A stretch of 6,340 nt of DNA from CAZNRY01 sp964575675. GTDB lineage: Bacteria; Eisenbacteria; RBG-16-71-46; CAIMUX01; VGJL01. Within the stretch, counting starts at the first letter, position 1, and each line of letters starts with the position of its first letter. Shown one piece after another: positions 1 through 4,904 of this stretch. The notes beneath the pieces are model-generated. The model was not told the origin of the DNA. It searched no databases and was given only the letters and a program-made list of their open reading frames with translations. Location: positions 1 through 6,340 of the forward strand of contig CAZNRY010000201.1 of assembly GCA_964575675.1 (NCBI GenBank), in the 5' to 3' direction. Both the position numbers and the translations under genes were made by a program.

Positions 1-568
1 AGTTATTGCTGCAGCGGGTCACCACGATCGGAAGGTCGTAGGTCGCATGGTAGGGGTAGGCGAGACGATCTCCGCCGGCCTTGCTCGCCGCATAGGGATT
101 GCGCGGCTTCAGCGGAGCCTCCTCGTCGACGGGCGGACCGAAGACCTCGCCGTAGACCTCGTCGGTGGAAATCTGGACAAAGCAGCGCACCGGGTGCCTT
201 CTGATCGCTTCCAGCAGAACGTAGACGCCGTAGACGTCGGTCCGCACGAAATCCCCTGGGTCTCCGATCGAACGGTCGACGTGGGTCTCGGCGGCGAAGT
301 TCAGAACAAAATCAAAGCTTTCGGCCAGGAGCGGCTCGACGATCTTCGGATCGGCGATGTCTCCGCGAACGAACCGGTACCCCTCCGTTCCTTCGAAGGG
401 GGCGAGGTTGGCCGGATTGCCGGCATAGGTCAGCTTGTCGAGCACCGTGACCGGGGCTCGGGGGTACCGGCGGCGGATGTGATGCACGAAGTTCGCGCCG
501 ATGAACCCCGCGCCACCCGTGACGAGGTAGCGCCCCGTTTCGACCAGCTTGTCGCGCTCGGTTTCCAT
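1..568 (-). CDS. rfbB: dTDP-glucose 4,6-dehydratase (RmlB/RfbB), C-terminus cut by window edge
   Basis: This enzyme converts dTDP-glucose to dTDP-4-keto-6-deoxyglucose in the cytoplasm, the second step towards dTDP-L-rhamnose and related deoxysugars. It is an extended short-chain dehydrogenase with tightly bound NAD. Only the first 189 residues are in the window; the family usually has about 320-350. Visible are the Rossmann motif GGAGFIG (residues 18-24), the RmlB signature LDKLTYAGN (43-51), the catalytic Thr-Asp-Glu in STDEVYG (134-140; T135, D136, E137) and the YxxxK pair Y159/K163 in YAASK. The last visible residues, TRCSNN, match the family block that normally continues YGPYQ. The ATG at 568 is 13 bases after the stop of the upstream cupin, with an AGGA about 11 bases ahead of it. 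Residues 1-12 are a short extension before the usual start. rmlA and rmlD are not in view and may lie beyond position 1. Identification is firm. Confidence 0.96.
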   Translation of the reverse strand, partial: METERDKLVETGRYLVTGGAGFIGANFVHHIRRRYPRAPVTVLDKLTYAGNPANLAPFEGTEGYRFVRGDIADPKIVEPLLAESFDFVLNFAAETHVDRSIGDPGDFVRTDVYGVYVLLEAIRRHPVRCFVQISTDEVYGEVFGPPVDEEAPLKPRNPYAASKAGGDRLAYPYHATYDLPIVVTRCSNN

Positions 569-581
569 TCGGGTGGTCTTC

Positions 582-1037
582 CTACCCGTCCCGCCGGTCC
601 CATGAGTAGGGGATTTGGTTGTCGTGGGGATGCACCCTGTGCTCATCGGGATCTGCGTGCCGGAACGGCTCGCTCGGCGTGTTGACGATGAAAGCCGGCT
701 CGGCGCCGATCCCCTTCATCCCGTGGAGGACCCCCGCGGGGATCCTGAGCAGGATCGGGTTCTTCTCGCCCATGAAGAACTCGTTCACCTCGCCGCGGGT
801 CGTCGATCCCTCGCGGTCGTCGTAGAGGACGACCTTCGCCATCCCCTTCACGGCGCAGAAGTGATCGATCTGGAGCTTGTGGTAGTGCCATCCCTTCACG
901 ACGCCTGGATAGACAACGGTGAGATAACTCTGGCCGAACTTCTCGAAGAACGGATCGTCCGAGCGCAGGATCTCCATCAGATATCCGCGCTCGTCGGCGA
1001 TCGGCTTGAGAGTCTTTACGACGACCCCATCGATCAT
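582..1037 (-). CDS. RmlC-like cupin, dTDP-4-dehydrorhamnose 3,5-epimerase family protein (short variant)
   Basis: This is a 151-residue single-domain cupin of the dTDP-4-dehydrorhamnose 3,5-epimerase family; classical RmlC has about 180. Family marks are DERGYLMEI (15-23), VVKGWHYH (46-53, the place of RGLHYQ in RmlC, so H51 matches the catalytic His), the strand KGMAKVVLYDDR (64-75), the turn IPAGVLHG (99-106) and a C-terminal DEHR..PHDNQIPYSW block (131-146). Two differences stand out: HYH plus H59 replaces the usual HYQ region, and the tyrosine that serves as acid in RmlC (FLYK-type motif) aligns by eye with V118 in FIVNTP. From memory, this pattern defines a widespread, poorly characterised subfamily. 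The product is probably made from the RmlB product next door, but full 3,5-epimerase activity is not assured. Alternatives are a C3-only epimerase or a QdtA/FdtA-like ketoisomerase. Its ATG overlaps the ugd stop as ATGA (1037-1034), with GGGGAAG upstream. Confidence 0.85.
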   Translation of the reverse strand: MIDGVVVKTLKPIADERGYLMEILRSDDPFFEKFGQSYLTVVYPGVVKGWHYHKLQIDHFCAVKGMAKVVLYDDREGSTTRGEVNEFFMGEKNPILLRIPAGVLHGMKGIGAEPAFIVNTPSEPFRHADPDEHRVHPHDNQIPYSWDRRDG

Positions 1038-2374
1038 CGTTTCTTCCCCGCGCCTCCGCCTGCCGGGATCCCCCTGCCGACGCAGACATAGCGGAACCCA
1101 AGGGACGCCATCTTCGGAGGATCGTAGATGTTGCGACAGTCGACAACGACCGGCTTCTTCATGATCCTGCGAAGCTTCTTCAGGTCGAGCATCCTGAACT
1201 CATTCCATTCCGTCGCGATGACGAGAACTTCCGCCCCCCGAGCCACATCGTAGGCGTTCTCGCAGAAGAGAACCCCGCTCTTGATTTCCTGTGCCGCGCG
1301 GGACATCGCAACGGGATCGAAGGTTCGGATTCGGGCGCCGCGCCTGCGCAAGGAGCGGATCAGTTCGAGCGCGACCGACTCGCGGACATCATCGGTCTGC
1401 GGCTTGAAGGCGAGCCCAAGAACCCCGATCTCCTTGCCGCGCACGCGGCCCGCCACGGAGAGGATCTTCTGGAGCATCCGCTCGCGCTGATGGCGGTTCA
1501 CCTCGATCGTCGCCTCGACGATCTTGCACGGGCTCCCCGCCTGCGCGGCAAGAGCCGCAAGGGCCAGGGTGTCCTTCGGGAAGCAGGATCCGCCGTACCC
1601 GGCGCCGGCGTGGAGGAACTTCGGCCCGATGCGCTTGTCGAGTCCCATCCCGCGCGCGATCACCTTCACGTCTGCGCCCACCACCTCGCAGAGGTTCGCC
1701 ATCTCGTTGATGAAGGAGATTTTCGTCGAGAGGAAGGCATTCGAAGCGTACTTGATCAGCTCGGCTGATTGCACATTCGTGCGGACCATCGGGGTCTCGT
1801 TGAGATAGAGGGGCCGGTAGATCTCCGTCAGGAGGGTCTCGGCCCTCTGCGTCCAGGCGCCGATCACGACCCGGTCGGGGCGCATGAAGTCCTCAACGGC
1901 GGACCCTTCGCGAAGGAACTCCGGGTTGCTCGCGACATCGAACCGGACCTTCCGGGGGCGGTTTGAGTTGATGATCTTCCAGACCTTCTCGCCGGTCCCG
2001 ACCGGGACCGTGCTCTTCTGCACGATCAGCTTGTAACCGTTCAGGTTCTTCGCGATCGTCCGCGCCGCCGACCAAACCTGGGAGAGATCGGCCTCGCCGG
2101 TCTCGGACTGCGGGGTGCCGACCGCGATGAAGACGACCCGGTTGTCGCGGATCGCCTTGGGCAGGTCGCTCGTGAAGTTGAGTCTTCCCTCGCGGACGTT
2201 GCGCTTGACGATCTCTTCGAGGGCGAACTCGTAGAAGGGCATCTTCCCGGCCTTGAGGAGTTCGATCTTCTTCTCGTCCAGATCGACGCAGGTGACGCTG
2301 TTGCCGAAGTCTGCGAGGCAAACCCCCGTGACGAGCCCCACATAGCCGCTGCCAATCATGCAGACCTTTTGCAT
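1034..2374 (-). CDS. ugd: UDP-glucose 6-dehydrogenase
   Basis: This cytoplasmic enzyme oxidises UDP-glucose twice with NAD+ to give UDP-glucuronate, a precursor for capsule, exopolysaccharide and lipopolysaccharide sugars. The protein has 446 residues, normal for the bacterial family. In order there are the N-terminal NAD-binding motif GSGYVG (8-13), AVGTPQ (84-89), STVPVGT (121-127), SNPEFLREG (149-157), the dimer-helix block AELIKYASNAF (204-214; K208, N212), the catalytic GGSCFPKD (261-268; C264, D268) and the C-terminal UDP-binding domain with GLAFKPQTDDVRES (320-333). All expected catalytic residues are present. The ATG at 2374 is preferred because MQKVCMIGSGYVG matches the family start; a TTG at 2443 would add 23 unlike residues and overlap the pyrF stop. 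A purine-rich GGGGGAAAGGGAG precedes it. GDP-mannose or UDP-ManNAc dehydrogenases share the fold, but the motifs favour UDP-glucose. Confidence 0.95.
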   Translation of the reverse strand: MQKVCMIGSGYVGLVTGVCLADFGNSVTCVDLDEKKIELLKAGKMPFYEFALEEIVKRNVREGRLNFTSDLPKAIRDNRVVFIAVGTPQSETGEADLSQVWSAARTIAKNLNGYKLIVQKSTVPVGTGEKVWKIINSNRPRKVRFDVASNPEFLREGSAVEDFMRPDRVVIGAWTQRAETLLTEIYRPLYLNETPMVRTNVQSAELIKYASNAFLSTKISFINEMANLCEVVGADVKVIARGMGLDKRIGPKFLHAGAGYGGSCFPKDTLALAALAAQAGSPCKIVEATIEVNRHQRERMLQKILSVAGRVRGKEIGVLGLAFKPQTDDVRESVALELIRSLRRRGARIRTFDPVAMSRAAQEIKSGVLFCENAYDVARGAEVLVIATEWNEFRMLDLKKLRRIMKKPVVVDCRNIYDPPKMASLGFRYVCVGRGIPAGGGAGKKR

Positions 2375-2439
2375 ACTCCCTTTCCCCCGCTCACGCGGAT
2401 CCCATGAAGCTCCGAGCCTATCCCCCGCGGCCTGCGAGG
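2375..2439 (-). other. 65-base pyrF-ugd gap, the longest non-coding stretch in the window
   Basis: This spacer separates the pyrimidine genes from the sugar-nucleotide genes. It holds the purine-rich ugd ribosome-binding region (GGGGGAAAGGGAG, 2388-2376) and a small perfect 4-bp stem CCGC/GCGG with a GTGA loop (2398-2387). That loop is of GNRA type, and the 3' arm covers part of the G run. There is no U tract after the stem, so I do not call a terminator, and I see no convincing -35/-10 promoter pair. An internal promoter cannot be excluded by eye. Confidence 0.5.
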
Positions 2440-3132
2440 TCAAACCTCAAGGCTTGCGATGATCTGCCGCGCCACGGCTGCCGGGTCGTCGGCTTGGGTG
2501 ATCGCCCTTCCCACCACGATCCAATGCGCGCCCGATCGAACCGCCCCTTCGGGCGTCGCGACGTGAATCTGATCGTGCGCGGCGACCCCCGAGGGTCGGA
2601 TTCCCGGCACGACGCGCGCCAGGCGATCCCCGTATCGATCGCGCAGGACCGAGGAGGCCGCGGCCGGGCAGACCACTCCGAAGAGACCCGCGTGCACGGC
2701 GGCCTCCGCGAGGCGCCGGACGTCGTCGAAGTCGGCCGGGCCGTCCGCGGCGCTCGTCAGCCGCGTCACCGCGATGACCCCAAGATCGTCTCGTTCTCCC
2801 TGCGCGCGCGCCGCTTCCTCCATCGCCTTCGACCCCGCCGAGGCATGAATGTCGACGAGCCCGATCGGCAGCCGCGCGGCAGCGCGCACCGCCCCGGCGA
2901 CCGTGTTCGGGATGTCGTGAAACTTGAGATCCAGGAAGACCCGCTTCCCCGAGCGGGCCAACTCCTCGACCACCGCGGGGCCCGCCGAGCAGAAGAGCTC
3001 AAGCCCTACCTTGACCCAGAGAACCGAATCGCCCAGCCGACGGGCCATCTCGACAGCCTCGCGCGAGCCGGGCAGGTCCAGCGCCACGATCAGCCGCTCC
3101 CGCGCCGCGCGGGGAAGAACGGGTCCGCTCAT
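2440..3132 (-). CDS. pyrF: orotidine 5'-phosphate decarboxylase (type 1)
   Basis: PyrF decarboxylates orotidine 5'-monophosphate to UMP, the last step of de novo pyrimidine synthesis. It acts in the cytoplasm as a homodimeric TIM barrel without a cofactor. The protein has 230 residues, typical of the bacterial type 1 family. Seen in order: VALDLP (16-21, D19 binding the ribose), WVKVG (39-43, K41), the catalytic DLKFHDIPNT (68-77; D68, K70, D73), the phosphate-loop region GIRPSG (177-182) with DQIHVATP (187-194), and VVGRAIT (206-212, R209 binding phosphate). The start at 3132 is supported by an excellent Shine-Dalgarno GGAGGT six bases upstream and by the family N-terminus; an in-frame ATG at 3231 would overlap pyrD by about 80 bases and add an unlike, arginine- and serine-rich leader. 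It follows pyrD by 19 bases. Nothing looks broken. Confidence 0.97.
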   Translation of the reverse strand: MSGPVLPRAARERLIVALDLPGSREAVEMARRLGDSVLWVKVGLELFCSAGPAVVEELARSGKRVFLDLKFHDIPNTVAGAVRAAARLPIGLVDIHASAGSKAMEEAARAQGERDDLGVIAVTRLTSAADGPADFDDVRRLAEAAVHAGLFGVVCPAAASSVLRDRYGDRLARVVPGIRPSGVAAHDQIHVATPEGAVRSGAHWIVVGRAITQADDPAAVARQIIASLEV

Positions 3133-3138
3133 CGCCTC

Positions 3139-3144
3139 ACCTCC
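3139..3144 (-). promoter_or_regulatory. ribosome binding site of pyrF
   Basis: GGAGGT lies six bases ahead of the ATG at 3132, in the 19-base gap after the pyrD stop. It decides the pyrF start against the longer in-frame ATG at 3231. Confidence 0.85.
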
Positions 3145-3151
3145 ATCCGGG

Positions 3152-4069
3152 TCAATCCCACTCCCTGAGGGAACCGATCCAGTCGTCGATCGAACCGATC
3201 TCGCGCTCCTCGAGGAAACTCTCGATCTCATCGACGACGCGCGCCCCTTGATCGGGGCGCAGGAAGTTCGCCGTCCCGATCTGGACGGCCCGCGCCCCTA
3301 CGAGGAGAAACTCCAAGGCGTCGCGGCCGGTCACGATGCCGCCCGCCCCGATCACGGGAATCGACACGTTCCGTACCACCTCCCGAACGCGCGCGAGCGC
3401 GAGAGGGCGAATCGCCGGGCCGGAGAGCCCCCCGGTGCCTCCCGGCAGCCTGGTGCGCCTTTCGTCTAGATCGACCGCCATGCCGACGAATGTGTTGATC
3501 GCGGTCACGGCATCCGCCCCCGCGTCCTCGCAGGCGCGGGCGAGCGCGCCGATCGACGTCACATTCGGGGAGAGCTTGGCCCACAGGGGGCGCGCGGTCC
3601 GCTTGCGGCACGCGCCGACGACACCAGCCGCAGCAGAGGGTACGGCGCAGAACTCGAGTCCGCCCTCTTTCACATTCGGACAGGAAATGTTCGCCTCGTA
3701 GGCCGCGATCCCTGCCGCCTGCTCGAGGCGGTCGATCACCTCTTCGTACTCGGCCACCGTCCTTCCCCCGATCGAGACGCAGACCGTAAGGCCCGCATCC
3801 CGCAGGGCGGGCAGTTTCTCGGCGACAAAGCGAACGACGCCGACATTTTGCAGGCCGATCGAGTTCAAGATCCCAGCCGGCGTCTCGACGATCCGCGGCG
3901 GGCGGTTGCCGGCGCGCGGTTCGAGCGTGATCGTCTTCGTGACGATCCCCCCCAGCCGGGCGGCAGCAGCCGGAGCCTCGGTGCCGTACCCGAACGTCCC
4001 CGAGGCGCAGAGAACGGGGTTCATCAGGGTCAGCGGACCCAGACGGATGGAAAGATCCGGCCGGCTCAC
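3152..4069 (-). CDS. pyrD: dihydroorotate dehydrogenase, class 1B catalytic subunit
   Basis: This FMN enzyme oxidises dihydroorotate to orotate in the fourth step of pyrimidine synthesis. In class 1B it forms a cytosolic heterotetramer with PyrK, which passes electrons to NAD+. The 305-residue length fits. Motifs seen are the N-terminal NPVLCASGTFGYG (17-29), KTITLEPRAGN (45-55; K45 contacts FMN), ILNSIGLQN (67-75), NISCPNVKEGG (127-137) with C130 as the active-site base, K165 in LWAKLSPNV, INTF (191-194), LSGPAIRP (215-222) and the FMN-phosphate loop GAGGI (241-245) with QIGTA (263-267). A cysteine rather than serine at the base position marks class 1 enzymes, and the adjacent pyrK marks subclass 1B. 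The start is GTG at 4069, overlapping the pyrK TGA as GTGA; a strong GGAGGT sits six bases upstream inside pyrK. The overlap suits translational coupling of two subunits. Confidence 0.97.
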   Translation of the reverse strand: MSRPDLSIRLGPLTLMNPVLCASGTFGYGTEAPAAAARLGGIVTKTITLEPRAGNRPPRIVETPAGILNSIGLQNVGVVRFVAEKLPALRDAGLTVCVSIGGRTVAEYEEVIDRLEQAAGIAAYEANISCPNVKEGGLEFCAVPSAAAGVVGACRKRTARPLWAKLSPNVTSIGALARACEDAGADAVTAINTFVGMAVDLDERRTRLPGGTGGLSGPAIRPLALARVREVVRNVSIPVIGAGGIVTGRDALEFLLVGARAVQIGTANFLRPDQGARVVDEIESFLEEREIGSIDDWIGSLREWD

Positions 4070-4902
4070 TCAGCGACCTCCCGCCAATCGATCCTCGACG
4101 CGTCGAAGACCGGCCCGTCGGCGCAGGCGAAGGCGTACCGCTGGAAGGCGTCCCCTTTCTCGCCCTCGCGCGGAAGCAGCGGGACGGCGCACCCCGCGCA
4201 GAGCCCCGTCCCGCACCCGAAGGTCGTCTCGAGGCTCACCTGTGCCGGGATTCCCGCTTCGGACGCGATCGCGCTCAACGATTCGAGCATCGGCATCGGT
4301 CCACAAGCGAAGAGAGCCCCGGTTTCGGGACGGATCGCCCCCTGCCCGAGCATCGCGGTCAGCAGATCGAGCACGGTTCCCATGCGCCCGGCGGACCCGT
4401 CGAGCGTTGCGCGGTAGACCGGATAGGGACACGCCTCGGTCGGAAAAAGAGCCGCCTCGTCCCGCGCGCCGTAAAGCAGAAGACCGTCGGGGAACGCTCC
4501 GGCGATCTGATCGGCGAGCAGGAGGAGTGGCGCGACGCCGCGTCCTCCGCCGATCAGGACGGGGATCCGGCCCGGGTTCGGCCGGAAGGGACGCCCGAGC
4601 GGTCCGAGGATCTCGACATGGTCGCCGGGCCGTCGCGCGTCGAGGAATCTGCTTCCCTCGCCCACGACCGCAAAGAGAACCCCGATCTCTCCGCCGTCAT
4701 CCGACTCCTGCCATCGGCAAACGCTGAAGGGCCTTCTGAGTCGGAAGCAGCCGTCCGGCTGACAGGCGATCTGTATGAACTGCCCCGCCTTCGGCGGAGC
4801 GAACCCCGGCGGGACCGAGAGATCAATCCAGGTGCCGGCCGAGCCGATCCTGTGGATCCGCTCGACGCGTGCGGTCATCGCGGCTGGCAACGCCTCGCTC
4901 AC
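4066..4902 (-). CDS. pyrK: dihydroorotate dehydrogenase electron-transfer subunit (PyrK, FAD/2Fe-2S)
   Basis: PyrK takes electrons from PyrD's FMN through a 2Fe-2S cluster and FAD to NAD+, and belongs to the ferredoxin reductase superfamily. From the GTG start it has 278 residues, close to the family's 250-280. The FAD domain shows AGQFIQI (39-45), RRPFSVC (56-62) and a GPLGRPF turn (100-106). The NAD domain shows IGGGRGVAPL (117-126) and CGPMPML (200-206). The cluster ligands are C230, C235 and C238 in FGCGTGLCAGC, plus C260 in ACADGPVF. All four are present. The start is uncertain: GTG at 4902 lies 2 bases after the TPR gene's TAG but has no clear Shine-Dalgarno, while an in-frame ATG at 4878 (270 residues) gives a typical N-terminus and has only a distant GAGG. 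The C-terminus overlaps pyrD, its partner subunit. Confidence 0.95.
   Translation of the reverse strand: MSEALPAAMTARVERIHRIGSAGTWIDLSVPPGFAPPKAGQFIQIACQPDGCFRLRRPFSVCRWQESDDGGEIGVLFAVVGEGSRFLDARRPGDHVEILGPLGRPFRPNPGRIPVLIGGGRGVAPLLLLADQIAGAFPDGLLLYGARDEAALFPTEACPYPVYRATLDGSAGRMGTVLDLLTAMLGQGAIRPETGALFACGPMPMLESLSAIASEAGIPAQVSLETTFGCGTGLCAGCAVPLLPREGEKGDAFQRYAFACADGPVFDASRIDWREVAE
4076..4081 (-). promoter_or_regulatory. ribosome binding site of pyrD
   Basis: GGAGGT lies within the last codons of pyrK, six bases ahead of the GTG at 4069. It supports the unusual GTG start and the 4-base overlap with pyrK. Confidence 0.8.
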
Positions 4903-4904
4903 GG

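Noticed and set aside
47..685. 212-codon plus-strand open frame at the left edge
   Set aside because: The minus strand here encodes rmlB with GGAGFIG, TDE and YxxxK motifs; the plus-strand product shows none.
2375..2439. Possible terminator between pyrF and ugd
   Set aside because: The only stem seen is 4 bp and is followed by purines, not a U tract.
2375..2443. Upstream in-frame TTG for ugd at 2443
   Set aside because: The extra 23 residues do not resemble the family; MQKVCMIGSGYVG from 2374 is the standard UGDH start.
2404..3168. 254-codon open frame on the plus strand, antisense to pyrF
   Set aside because: It lies wholly opposite a well-supported pyrF; its product is Arg/Pro/His-rich with no recognisable motif. 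It is the usual by-product of GC-rich coding DNA.
3133..3231. Upstream in-frame ATG for pyrF at 3231
   Set aside because: It would overlap pyrD by about 80 bases and add an unlike basic leader; the strong GGAGGT directly precedes the ATG at 3132.
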